A stretch of 64,000 nucleotides of DNA from Paraherbaspirillum soli (GTDB lineage Bacteria; Pseudomonadota; Gammaproteobacteria; Burkholderiales; Burkholderiaceae_D). The stretch's first letter is position 1. Every line of letters starts with the position of its first letter. The translations under genes were made by a program, and so were the position numbers. Location: positions 186,001-250,000 of the forward strand of contig NZ_JBHSMT010000012.1 of the NCBI RefSeq assembly GCF_042654985.1. Reading direction: 5' to 3'. The notes under the pieces are model-generated. The model worked only from the letters and a program-made list of their open reading frames with translations, ran no database searches and was not told where the DNA came from. Shown piece by piece: positions 15,102-23,738 of this stretch.

Positions 15102-17704
15102 TTGCTCATGGCTCCCTTGATGCCGCCGCTAATTAAAGCCGCGGTATCGGTAAATGTGAACAGCGGCGCCAGCCCTCTTTTGGTCACCAGATAGCGCGCT
15201 TCCCATACCGGGTCGAACTTGTCCTTAAAACTACGCAAACCCCGGAAGTTGTAAAACCGCCCTCCATGCTGGAACAGCATGCGCCCAAAACGATGCCAAC
15301 GCGGCGCCAGCTGGTGCGTGGTCATGCCCGACATCGGCGCCATGCCCAAACCGAAGCGCTGAAAACCTTGCTCCTTAAAATGCAGCATCAGTTTGGCAAA
15401 CAAAAAATCCATCGTGCCGGGCGGCGCGTCCGGCAATTGCCGCATCAAATCAATAGCCGCCTCGACTCTCAACACATCCGGGCACATCAAGGTAGCAAAA
15501 GCGACGATCTGCTGTTGCCGGCGAACGATGGCGACCGGCTGGCGCAAGATATAGGCTTCCTCGAAAGCGCCCAGGGAAAAACTCTTCTCGCGCGTATCCT
15601 GAGCGTTCAGCCATGCATCCGAAACCGTCTTCAACTCACCCAGCAAGGCCGGCACCTGCGCGACCTCGATCAGTTCGAAACTCAAGCCTTCGCGCTCCGC
15701 ACGGTTGACGCCATGCCTCAGCTTGGCGCGACGCGGCCCTTCCAAGCTGAAATCCTCCAGCGGCACGTGCGCCTCCTCTCCCAATTTATACACACGCAAA
15801 CCGGCATCCAGATACAGCGGCAAGCTTTGCGGGCGCACTTTATAAAAAGCGGGACGACCGCCGTGGCCGTCAGCCATCTCGATAAAACGCCAGATCAGTT
15901 CCGACCATTCACGCGGATCGCCGACCGGGTCGGACAAGGCCACCCACGACCGTTTTTGTTTGGCGAACATGATGAAGGCGTTGCCGGATGACGAGAACAA
16001 CAGACTCTTGTCGCCCATCAAGGCCAGGCAGGCATCGGCTGCCGGTTGTTTGCGCAGCACCTCGCCGGCGCGCTGTAACTCATCCTCGCCCGGCCGTTCG
16101 GCAAACCCTTCAGAGCGGCGGAACAACTGCCACAAGCCGATCCCCAGCGCCATGACGGCCACCACCATCAAAGCCCGCATCGAGCGCGGCGCATAGGCGT
16201 CGAACGCAAACTGCCACCACAGGCGGTCGGCATAATCGATGTCGCGATAAGCAAACACAAGTATCCAGCCGCAAGCGGCAAGCACGCAGGCCACCGCAAT
16301 CAGCCAGCCGGCCTCGAAGCTCTGCGAAAACAGGGACGAGCGCCGATTGAACTGCTTGCGCGAAATCACCAATAACGACGCCAGCAAGAACAGCACCACG
16401 AACTCCGAAATCGCAATCCCCTTCGGAAGCGCCAGCACGCCCGCAATCACGGTCAAGACCAGCGATGCCCACCACGCGGCATCGAGCCGGTGCAGCAAAC
16501 CGCGCGCCAAAAACAGCATCGCCAGGCCGGCCACGCTGCCGATCAAATGCGAGGCCTCCACCACAAACAGCGGTACGTGCAGCCTCAGCAATTCCTCGGC
16601 GTGACGGGTGGCCGGCGTTACTCCCGATACCAGCAGCATGACGCCGGTCACCAGCGTCAACGCGGTCAACAGCCAGGGCGACAACTTGACGGCAGCACGC
16701 GCTACCGGCGCCGCCGCTCCCGAACGCGCCTCAAACCCGGCCAGCAATATGGTGGCCACCAACAACGGCAACAAGAAGTAGATGCTGCGATACAGCAGCA
16801 GCGCCGCCGCTATCTCGCTGGTCGGCGCGTGGTCGCCGCAGGCCAGCAGAATCACCGCCTCGAACACGCCGACGCCGCCCGGCACATGGCTGATCACGCC
16901 GAGCGCCATGGCAATCGCATAAAACGCGACGAAAGTCGGCAAGTCGATCACACCGCTCGGCAACAAAAACCATAAGGTCGCCGCAGCGGCACTTAAATCG
17001 AGCGCAGAGATAAGCAACTGGCGCAGCGCCAATCCGGCCTCCGGCAGACGCAGATTCCAGCGCCCCAACAACAACAGTTCACGCCGCAGCGCGCACAGCG
17101 CTATAAATCCAGCCACGCCAAGCAGAACCGCGGCGGCCACTATGCGCAGCAGCTCGCTCGGAATATGCGCCAGCGACTCCACCTGCGGCGCTCCCCACAA
17201 CAAGCCGATCGCACCGAAAGTCGTCATGCCGAGACCGAACGCACTGGCATTGAAAGCAATCGCCTGCGCGACTTGCGAAGCTTCGACGCCGCTCGCCGTA
17301 TAGAGCCGCATGCGCACCGTACCGCCGGTCAAAATCCCAAGGCCTACGGTATTGCCAAGCGCGTAAGCGATGAATGAGGTCAACACGATCGTGCTGCCCT
17401 TCACCTTGGCGCCGACGTAACGCAAACTTGAAAAATCGTAGCCGGCAAGCGAAAGATAACTGACGGCAGTCGCCAGCACCGCCAGCAACAGATTGCTTAA
17501 AGGCGTGTTCTTGACCGCGTGGATAATGCTGCGATAGTGCACATTCGCCAACAGCGTATGCAGTGACTTGAAGACCAGCGCGGCAAGAATCAGGACAATC
17601 GCAACCGTCAGCCAAGGGCGCCAGGCCCAGGTTGTTGCCTTGGGTGCCGGAACGTCCAAATTATCTGGTGCCGGCTCTATTTGAGATGGAGAAGAATGAT
17701 GTGC
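15098..17704 (-). CDS. mprF: MprF: lysylphosphatidylglycerol synthase/flippase
   Basis: An 868-residue protein. The N-terminal two-thirds has about 14 membrane helices (flippase part, starting WLTVAIVLILAALVFKS). The C-terminal cytoplasmic domain (about residues 545-868) is the transferase that moves an amino acid from aminoacyl-tRNA to phosphatidylglycerol. The added positive charge lowers sensitivity to cationic peptides and acid. Start chosen at ATG 17704 behind AAAGG; a GTG at 17722 in the same frame is possible. It forms an operon with acvB, with an ATGA overlap. Confidence 0.92.
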   Translation of the reverse strand, partial: AHHSSPSQIEPAPDNLDVPAPKATTWAWRPWLTVAIVLILAALVFKSLHTLLANVHYRSIIHAVKNTPLSNLLLAVLATAVSYLSLAGYDFSSLRYVGAKVKGSTIVLTSFIAYALGNTVGLGILTGGTVRMRLYTASGVEASQVAQAIAFNASAFGLGMTTFGAIGLLWGAPQVESLAHIPSELLRIVAAAVLLGVAGFIALCALRRELLLLGRWNLRLPEAGLALRQLLISALDLSAAAATLWFLLPSGVIDLPTFVAFYAIAMALGVISHVPGGVGVFEAVILLACGDHAPTSEIAAALLLYRSIYFLLPLLVATILLAGFEARSGAAAPVARAAVKLSPWLLTALTLVTGVMLLVSGVTPATRHAEELLRLHVPLFVVEASHLIGSVAGLAMLFLARGLLHRLDAAWWASLVLTVIAGVLALPKGIAISEFVVLFLLASLLVISRKQFNRRSSLFSQSFEAGWLIAVACVLAACGWILVFAYRDIDYADRLWWQFAFDAYAPRSMRALMVVAVMALGIGLWQLFRRSEGFAERPGEDELQRAGEVLRKQPAADACLALMGDKSLLFSSSGNAFIMFAKQKRSWVALSDPVGDPREWSELIWRFIEMADGHGGRPAFYKVRPQSLPLYLDAGLRVYKLGEEAHVPLEDFSLEGPRRAKLRHGVNRAEREGLSFELIEVAQVPALLGELKTVSDAWLNAQDTREKSFSLGAFEEAYILRQPVAIVRRQQQIVAFATLMCPDVLRVEAAIDLMRQLPDAPPGTMDFLFAKLMLHFKEQGFQRFGLGMAPMSGMTTHQLAPRWHRFGRMLFQHGGRFYNFRGLRSFKDKFDPVWEARYLVTKRGLAPLFTFTDTAALISGGIKGAMSK

Positions 17705-17878
17705 CATGAAACCTTTATGCACCTAGTGCCCTTGAGAACACCCTCAAGGTACTTTTCGAACGGGCGGGACCGGTTAGTTTACAGAGCAAGTTTCGCCGCT
17801 GCAAGCGAGGATATGCATCCCTCTAACCGGAGCCGGCCGCGCTCCACTGGCGGAGAGTTATCCCGAATTGCTCATCTA

Positions 17879-18829
17879 TCACTGATATTTGTGGCAAGTG
17901 CAATTGCCCCAGCGGTATAGATGCAGCTTATGCAAGACATTCTTGAGTTCGTTCGGGACGGCCTCGAACAGGATTTCGGGCGCGGTGAGACCGAATACGC
18001 CAAGGCTGATGGACGGCTCCAGCGATACCACCGCGTGCCAGGTGCGCTTCGGGATGAACAGCGCATCGCCCGGCTCCACCCGGGCGTACAGGCCCTGGGT
18101 TTTCTCGAACTGCCGCAGTTGCTCCGGCTGCTGGTCCAGGCGCGATATATTGATGTCGCTCAAGGTCGCGCCCCAATCGTGTTTGGCGGAAATGCACATA
18201 TGCGCAGTCTGGTCCGGCGGAAACAGGATGAATTCCTTGGTGCCGCGCACCTGACAAAACCAGTTGTGCGGAAAGTCGTAGTGCAAACCGGTGACCGTGT
18301 TGGCCGGCCCCATAAACACATACTCCCAAGTCCAGCGCCAGCCCGGCCATAGATCCTGGATCGCGAAGTCTTTCCGCAACGCCGGGAACTGGTCCAGGAT
18401 ATTCCACTGCGCCAGATACATGCGGTCCGGACGGAACGACTGCATATGCGACCAGTCCAGCAAAAATCGCTCGCCCGGCTCCAGCTGTCTCCGCCGGCGC
18501 GCCGGCAGCAAGCCGACATCGTCGCTGAGCGTTTGTTTGGCAGCGGCGGCAAGCTGCTGCAAATAGGGCCCGACCGGCAAGAACGGCCGCGGCTGCGTCT
18601 GCCCCTGCTCGACCAGTCCATTCTGGAATTGCACGACCGGTTCAGAGCCATCCTTGTGGCGCAGCGTCGACATTTGTTCAAACGACCATCCGGCCTGGGC
18701 CGGCCAGTTGCGCAGTGCGCCCTTGACCAGTAACGGCCGCGTGCGGGCGCCAAAGCCGCCATCGCGAGCAAGCTGCAATGCGTCGATTTCTTCTACAAGT
18801 TGGAAGGAAGGACCGGTGATCGAAGTCAT
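17879..18829 (-). CDS. JmjC/cupin-like protein, probable Fe(II)/2-oxoglutarate hydroxylase
   Basis: A 316-residue protein of the cupin_8/JmjC type. The metal triad is visible: HYDFPH (His-x-Asp, about residues 188-193) and the distal His in PKRTWHAVV (about 266-274). The region between (GTKEFILFPP) is the conserved strand of this group. Members hydroxylate proteins or small molecules in the cytoplasm. Start at ATG 18829 (MTSITGPSFQLVEE); a TTG at 18856 would add nine residues. It is divergent from the diaminopropionate operon and may share the intergenic control region with it. Confidence 0.75.
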   Translation of the reverse strand: MTSITGPSFQLVEEIDALQLARDGGFGARTRPLLVKGALRNWPAQAGWSFEQMSTLRHKDGSEPVVQFQNGLVEQGQTQPRPFLPVGPYLQQLAAAAKQTLSDDVGLLPARRRRQLEPGERFLLDWSHMQSFRPDRMYLAQWNILDQFPALRKDFAIQDLWPGWRWTWEYVFMGPANTVTGLHYDFPHNWFCQVRGTKEFILFPPDQTAHMCISAKHDWGATLSDINISRLDQQPEQLRQFEKTQGLYARVEPGDALFIPKRTWHAVVSLEPSISLGVFGLTAPEILFEAVPNELKNVLHKLHLYRWGNCTCHKYQ

Positions 18830-18974
18830 GGCGAAAGTTGTCAGGTAGGTCGGCAAAGTGGCCCGTATTTTATGCCAATTTGTATTTCAATTTACGCCGG
18901 GCGCATCACCGCGATCGAGTCTATTGGAGGACCGCGGTTACTTTGCAAATTGCTTGCCGCAAGGTTGACCTAAA

Positions 18975-18994
18975 AGCTGTCACTTCTGACAGCT
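18975..18994 (+). promoter_or_regulatory. lux-box-like palindrome upstream of the diaminopropionate operon
   Basis: AGCTGTCACTTCTGACAGCT is a perfect inverted repeat: 8-bp arms around CTTC. The CTGTCA...TGACAG pattern with 20-bp length is that of LuxR/LasR/CepR-type operators. A CACAAT hexamer at 19017-19022 lies where a -10 box would fall if the palindrome is centred near -43, the normal place for activation. The 306-bp gap 18857-19162 is otherwise free of genes. A strong AGGAGGTG at 19053-19060 is not followed by a good start codon. Confidence 0.6.
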
Positions 18995-19162
18995 ACGCCG
19001 AATTCAAGAATCACAACACAATAATTCCCTCTGTATACCTAGCCAAAATATCAGGAGGTGGGCCTATCACATCAAGGCTGCTCAGGTACGCCTCTCACAA
19101 ATTTGGCCGTTGATCCTTACTCATCGATAAAGCATGACCATACCGACAGGAGCATATGCCAC

Positions 19163-20164
19163 ATGAGAATCAGCCAAATGATCAACGATCATGCTTTCGC
19201 ACGGCTACAACATTTCCCGCTCGCTAATACCTACTTGAAAATTGAAGCTTTCAACCCGGCCGGCTCCATCAAGCTCAAGGCCGCGCTGGGATTGATCGCC
19301 AATCTTGAGAAGCAAGGTTTGATCAAGCCGGATTCCATCCTGATTGAATCGTCGTCCGGCAATCTCGGCGTCGCACTGGCTATCGTGTGTTCGGAACGCG
19401 GCTATCGCTTCACCTGCGTGGTCGACCCCAATGCCTCGCAGCAGAACGTAAAAACAATGAAGGCCCTGGGAGCCGACATCATCACCGTCACTATCCGCGA
19501 TGAAAATGGCGGCTACCTCAACACCCGGATCGAGCACATCAAGTCGCTGCAGCAAGCGGACTCCCGCTATGTATGGCTGAACCAGTACGCCAACCCGGAA
19601 AATCCGCGCGCCCATGCCCGCACCACCGCCAAGTCGATTGCCGAATCGTTCGAGCGCCTGGATTACCTGTTCGTCGGCGCCGGCACCACCGGCACCCTGA
19701 TGGGCTGCGTCCAGTTCTTCTCCGAACACCGGCCCGAAACGCGGATTGTTGCGGTCGATAGCGTGGGATCGGTCACTTTCGGCTATCCGCCGTCCAAACG
19801 CTACATCCCAGGCCTGGGCACCAGCCGCCGTCCAGAAATATTCAAGCCGGGCGGATTGTTCGGCGTCGAAATGGTGCCCGAGACGAATGCCGTCACCATG
19901 TGTCGCTGGCTGGCCCGCAGCAACGGCCTGCTGGCCGGCGGCTCCACCGGCACCGTGCTGGCAGGCGTGCATGCGTGGCGCGAGCGCTTGCCGAAGGATG
20001 CGGTGGTGGTCGCCATTTCGCCCGACCTCGGCGAACGCTACCTGGACACGATCTACGACGACCATTGGGTCAGCAGTCATTTCGGGCCGCATGCACTGTC
20101 GTCAGACTTAAGCAACCTCAGCCTGCCGCCAGTGCAATCCACAACTCCCCATGCCGTTTTTTAA
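19163..20164 (+). CDS. sbnA: SbnA-like PLP enzyme (2,3-diaminopropionate pathway, first step)
   Basis: A 333-residue PLP enzyme of the cysteine-synthase fold. The lysine that holds PLP lies in FNPAGSIKLKAAL (about residues 29-41); ESSSGNLGVALA (about 67-78) binds the substrate carboxylate; GAGTTGTLMG binds the cofactor phosphate. In staphyloferrin B synthesis SbnA joins O-phosphoserine and glutamate to N-(1-amino-1-carboxy-2-ethyl)-glutamate. The pairing with an SbnB-like gene 14 bp downstream supports the same role. Start chosen at ATG 19163, 11 bases after AGGAG; a GTG at 19058 is open but has no family likeness. Confidence 0.85.
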   Translation: MRISQMINDHAFARLQHFPLANTYLKIEAFNPAGSIKLKAALGLIANLEKQGLIKPDSILIESSSGNLGVALAIVCSERGYRFTCVVDPNASQQNVKTMKALGADIITVTIRDENGGYLNTRIEHIKSLQQADSRYVWLNQYANPENPRAHARTTAKSIAESFERLDYLFVGAGTTGTLMGCVQFFSEHRPETRIVAVDSVGSVTFGYPPSKRYIPGLGTSRRPEIFKPGGLFGVEMVPETNAVTMCRWLARSNGLLAGGSTGTVLAGVHAWRERLPKDAVVVAISPDLGERYLDTIYDDHWVSSHFGPHALSSDLSNLSLPPVQSTTPHAVF

Positions 20165-20178
20165 TTAGAAATAAGCCT

Positions 20179-21183
20179 ATGTTCGATTTCCATGTCATAC
20201 CCGGTCACGTCATCAAAACCCTGCTCGATGAAAATGCCGCATCCGTTATCGCCAGCGTGCAAAACGCCTACCTGGCCCATCACCAAGGCGCCACAGTCAA
20301 CCCCGACAGTTACTTCTTGCGCTACCCGGACAATCCGGCCAACCGCATCATCGCGCTGCCGGCCACCATCAACGCCGACGTCAATGTGTCTGGCATCAAA
20401 TGGATCGCCAGCTTCCCGAAGAATATAGAACAAGGCATTCCGCGCGCCTCTGCGGTGCTGGTGCTGAACGACCATCAGACCGGCTATCCGTTCGCGCTGC
20501 TGGAGTGCGCGCTGATCAGCGCCGCCCGCACCGCGGCGTCCGCCGTGCTTGGCGCCTACTGGCTCAATCACAACACGCGTTCGGTCAAGCAGCTGTCCAT
20601 CATCGGCGCCGGGGTGATTGCACGCACCATTCTCGATACATTTGTCACCGACGGCTGGCAAATCGGCGAAGTGTTGGTGCACGACACGCATCCTGCCTCG
20701 GCGAGCGCGCTGATGAACCATGCCCGCGACCGCCATCAGTTGAAAGCCAGCACGGTGGCGCTCGATGCCGCGTTGTCCAGCCAAGTGGTGGTGTTCGCCA
20801 CCAACGCCGGGACGCCCTATGTCAGCGAACCGGGCGCATTCCGTCCAGGTCAGGTGATTCTCAATATTTCCCTGCGCGATATCGGCCCGGACCTGATCGA
20901 ATCTGCAAAAAATATTTTCGATGATGTCGACCACTGCATGAAAGCCAACACCTCTCCGCATCTGGCGGAACTGAAATTCGGCCATCGCCAGTTCGTCACC
21001 GGCACGCTGGCGCAATTAATTCAGGGCGAGATAGAACTCGACCGCAGCAAACCATTGATTTTTTCCCCGTTCGGGATGGGCATGCTCGACCTGGCGCTGG
21101 GCAAGACGCTCTACGACAAAGCCATAGCGCAAGGCACGGCGGTTGCGGTTCCCAACTTTTTTGGAGAAACCACGCGATGGTAA
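20179..21183 (+). CDS. sbnB: SbnB-like dehydrogenase (2,3-diaminopropionate pathway, second step)
   Basis: A 334-residue member of the ornithine cyclodeaminase/mu-crystallin family. The NAD-binding motif is SIIGAGVIARTIL (about residues 139-151). SGIKWIASFPKNIEQGIPRAS (starting about residue 71) is the substrate-side signature of SbnB-type members. SbnB oxidises and hydrolyses the SbnA product to L-2,3-diaminopropionate plus 2-oxoglutarate. It is translated in a tight operon: 14 bp after the SbnA-like gene, and overlapping the next gene by seven bases. Confidence 0.87.
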   Translation: MFDFHVIPGHVIKTLLDENAASVIASVQNAYLAHHQGATVNPDSYFLRYPDNPANRIIALPATINADVNVSGIKWIASFPKNIEQGIPRASAVLVLNDHQTGYPFALLECALISAARTAASAVLGAYWLNHNTRSVKQLSIIGAGVIARTILDTFVTDGWQIGEVLVHDTHPASASALMNHARDRHQLKASTVALDAALSSQVVVFATNAGTPYVSEPGAFRPGQVILNISLRDIGPDLIESAKNIFDDVDHCMKANTSPHLAELKFGHRQFVTGTLAQLIQGEIELDRSKPLIFSPFGMGMLDLALGKTLYDKAIAQGTAVAVPNFFGETTRW

Positions 21184-23072
21184 GCAGCAGTGCATTGCAG
21201 CCGGCGCTGCGAGTTGGAATCATCGGACTGGGGCCGCATGGCTTGGTGATACTGGAACGTCTGCTGAAAGTGGCCGAGCGCGATCCCAGCCGGACGCTTG
21301 CGATCACGGTGTTCGAACCTAATCAACCCGGGGTCGGCTTGCACGGCGTCGATCAGCCGGATTATTTGCTGCTCAATACCATCGCCAGTCAACTCGGCAT
21401 GTATCCCGACGGCCCTGCCCTGGCCAGCAAAGACCCGCGCGACGGGCGTCAGGGACCGGACTTTCTCGCCTGGTGCCATAAGGCCGGCATCCATGTCGAC
21501 GACAACGGTCAAGTGACCGTCGACGGCGGACGCCCGGTCCAGGCCACCGACTTCCTGCCGCGGCGGCTGCTCGGCGAATATCTGACCCATGTGTTTGACG
21601 CGTTAATGGACGATAAGCCCGAACATGTCAGCATCCATCTCTACAACGAACGTGCGACGCGCGTGGTCAAGGGCGTCGATCAAGACAGCTATCTGCTGGA
21701 AGGAGAGTCGGGGATTCAAGCCAGGGTGGATCGCCTGTTCATCGCGATCGGCCATTCCGATCCGCAGCCTACACAGCACGCGCAAGCCAGCTCAAAACGC
21801 ACCATACGCAATGTCTATCCGATGCCGGAAAGCTTTATCGACATCCCGCCGGGAGCGCGCGTAGGCTTGGAGGGCTTCGGCTTGGTCGCGATGGATGCGC
21901 TCGCGGCTTTGTCCGCTGGGCGCGGCGGCCGCTTCGAACGCAACGGCGGCCAGGTACGTTATATCGCCAGCGGCCAAGAACCGCGCATCACCTTATTTTC
22001 GCGTTGCGGTCTGCCGTTCCGCGTGCGCCCGGAAACCGCCGCCGGACGCGCCAAACATCAGGCGCTGCTGATGACCCCGGCACGCATCGCGCAGTTGCGC
22101 GCCGACCGTCCCGACCAGCGGCTGGACTTCGATCAAGACGTACTGCCGTTGATGCTGGCGGAAATGCGCGCGGTTTATCACCTGACCAAAATGGCGCAGC
22201 GGCACACGCACGCGCGCCAGGTGCTGTATGCCGAATTACGGCAAGCGGCGCAGATCGACCTGGCTTCGCTGCTCGCCATACTCGACCATCTGGACGCGGA
22301 CGATACGGAAGCATTCGATCCCCGCCAGCACTTGCTGCACAAGCTGCCGGATGGCTTGCAAGACCGCGACTACGCGGCCTGGGTCCGCCGCTACATCGAA
22401 GCGGACCTGGAGCAAGGTCTGCGCGGGCTGCATGCTTCGCCGCTCAAGGCCGCGCTCGAAGTCTGGCGCGACCTGCGCGATGCCTTGCGCAGCGTGGTCG
22501 ATTTTCATGGTTTGACAACCGACTCGCATCGTCGTTTTTTCAGCACCTATGCAGGACTGGTCAATCGCACCGTGGCAGGCCCGCAAAAAGAACGGCACCA
22601 GGACTTGCTGGCGCTGATCGATGCCGGCATCGTGACCATCGCAGCAGGCGTCAAATCATCGCTGCGCTTTGATCCCGAAAATGAGCACCACCTGCTCGAA
22701 ATCGGCCAATCCGAACGCACCACCCTGACTCTGGACTGGATCATCGAAGCGCGTGCCGTCACCGATGGCCTGATCAGCAGCAACTCGCCGGTGATCAGGG
22801 ATCTCCATCGCGCCGGCTTACTCAGGGCTACTGTGGCATCGCCCGGCCTGGATGCGGTCGACGTCGATCCGGATCACCATCCATACGACGCCTCGGGCCA
22901 GGCGATCCAATCGCTGTGGTTATTCGGGCCGATGATCGAAGGAGCCACCTACTACAACCACTATGTGCCGTCGGCAGGCGCATTCTCGCGCGCCTTCGCC
23001 GATGCCCATCGCGCCGCCCTGTCCTGCCTGCAAGCCGCCCACCAGCACCCGACCCAAGGAGCAACGCCATGA
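21177..23072 (+). CDS. FAD/NAD(P)-binding monooxygenase-like enzyme, possible amino-acid N-oxygenase
   Basis: A 631-residue flavoprotein. The dinucleotide motif VGIIGLGPHGLVILERL lies at about residues 13-29, followed by LLNTIASQLGMYPDGP (about 63-78). A second nucleotide region falls near residue 220 (GARVGLEGFGLVAMDAL). Large FAD/NAD(P)-binding proteins of this type include the aspartate N-oxygenases CreE and FzmM, which make nitrosuccinate; whether this protein belongs to that branch cannot be told by eye. Beside diaminopropionate genes the natural guess is N-oxidation of diaminopropionate or aspartate. Start ATG 21177, overlapping the SbnB-like gene; its own stop overlaps the next start (ATGA). 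Confidence 0.75.
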   Translation: MVSSSALQPALRVGIIGLGPHGLVILERLLKVAERDPSRTLAITVFEPNQPGVGLHGVDQPDYLLLNTIASQLGMYPDGPALASKDPRDGRQGPDFLAWCHKAGIHVDDNGQVTVDGGRPVQATDFLPRRLLGEYLTHVFDALMDDKPEHVSIHLYNERATRVVKGVDQDSYLLEGESGIQARVDRLFIAIGHSDPQPTQHAQASSKRTIRNVYPMPESFIDIPPGARVGLEGFGLVAMDALAALSAGRGGRFERNGGQVRYIASGQEPRITLFSRCGLPFRVRPETAAGRAKHQALLMTPARIAQLRADRPDQRLDFDQDVLPLMLAEMRAVYHLTKMAQRHTHARQVLYAELRQAAQIDLASLLAILDHLDADDTEAFDPRQHLLHKLPDGLQDRDYAAWVRRYIEADLEQGLRGLHASPLKAALEVWRDLRDALRSVVDFHGLTTDSHRRFFSTYAGLVNRTVAGPQKERHQDLLALIDAGIVTIAAGVKSSLRFDPENEHHLLEIGQSERTTLTLDWIIEARAVTDGLISSNSPVIRDLHRAGLLRATVASPGLDAVDVDPDHHPYDASGQAIQSLWLFGPMIEGATYYNHYVPSAGAFSRAFADAHRAALSCLQAAHQHPTQGATP

Positions 23073-23719
23073 TGATGATTTGCCTGGATGTCGAAGGCGT
23101 CCTGCTGCCCGAGCTATGGCTATGCATTGCCGAGGCCACCGGGATCAGCGACCTGAAGCGCACTACTCGCGATGAACCGGACTTCGATGCGCTGATGCGG
23201 GACCGGATTGCCATTTTGCGACACCACGGCATTCGTTATCGCGACCTGCTGCCTATCATCAATGCGCAGTCGCCGCTGCCCGGCGCGGCCGAATTCCTGG
23301 CCTCGCTGCGGCAGCGCTTCCAGGTGTCGCTGGTGTCCGACTCGTTCTACGAATTCCTGATGCCGCTGTCGCCCAAGCTCGGCTACCCGACCATTTTTTG
23401 CCATCATTTGCAAGTCTCCGACGAAGGCTGGATCGTCGAATGGCAAGCGCGCCTGCGCGACCAGAAACCCAAGGTGGTCAATGCTTTCAAACAACAGGGT
23501 TTTCTAGTGGTGGCGGCAGGCGATAGCTACAACGACCTGGGCATGCTGCAAGCTGCCGACGCCGGCTTTTTTATCCATGCCCCGGATCGCGTGACCAGCC
23601 AGCATCCGGAGCGGCGCCGCTGCCACTCACACACCGAGCTATTCGAAGCGATCGACGCTTTCGCTGCACGCCACTCCACGCAAGCACTGTTGCAAGTACG
23701 GGCCAACGCTGTTGCCTGA
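23069..23719 (+). CDS. thrH: ThrH-like HAD phosphatase / phosphotransferase
   Basis: A 216-residue HAD protein that follows the known ThrH pattern closely: CLDVEGVLLPELW (motif I with the nucleophilic Asp), SLVSDSFYEF (motif II Ser), KPKVVNAFK (motif III Lys) and AAGDSYNDLGML (motif IV). Pseudomonas ThrH is both a phosphoserine phosphatase and a phosphoserine:homoserine phosphotransferase. Its presence here is notable because SbnA-type enzymes consume O-phosphoserine. It may tune that pool or dephosphorylate a pathway intermediate. AAGGAG precedes the ATG, which overlaps the FAD enzyme's stop. Confidence 0.85.
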   Translation: MMMICLDVEGVLLPELWLCIAEATGISDLKRTTRDEPDFDALMRDRIAILRHHGIRYRDLLPIINAQSPLPGAAEFLASLRQRFQVSLVSDSFYEFLMPLSPKLGYPTIFCHHLQVSDEGWIVEWQARLRDQKPKVVNAFKQQGFLVVAAGDSYNDLGMLQAADAGFFIHAPDRVTSQHPERRRCHSHTELFEAIDAFAARHSTQALLQVRANAVA

Positions 23720-23738
23720 CACCATAGGGTAAATATTT

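Noticed and set aside
19053..19060. AGGAGGTG as the ribosome site of the SbnA-like gene
   Set aside because: No ATG, GTG or TTG follows at 5-10 bases; the GTG it contains would add 35 residues unlike the family. Kept as an oddity only.
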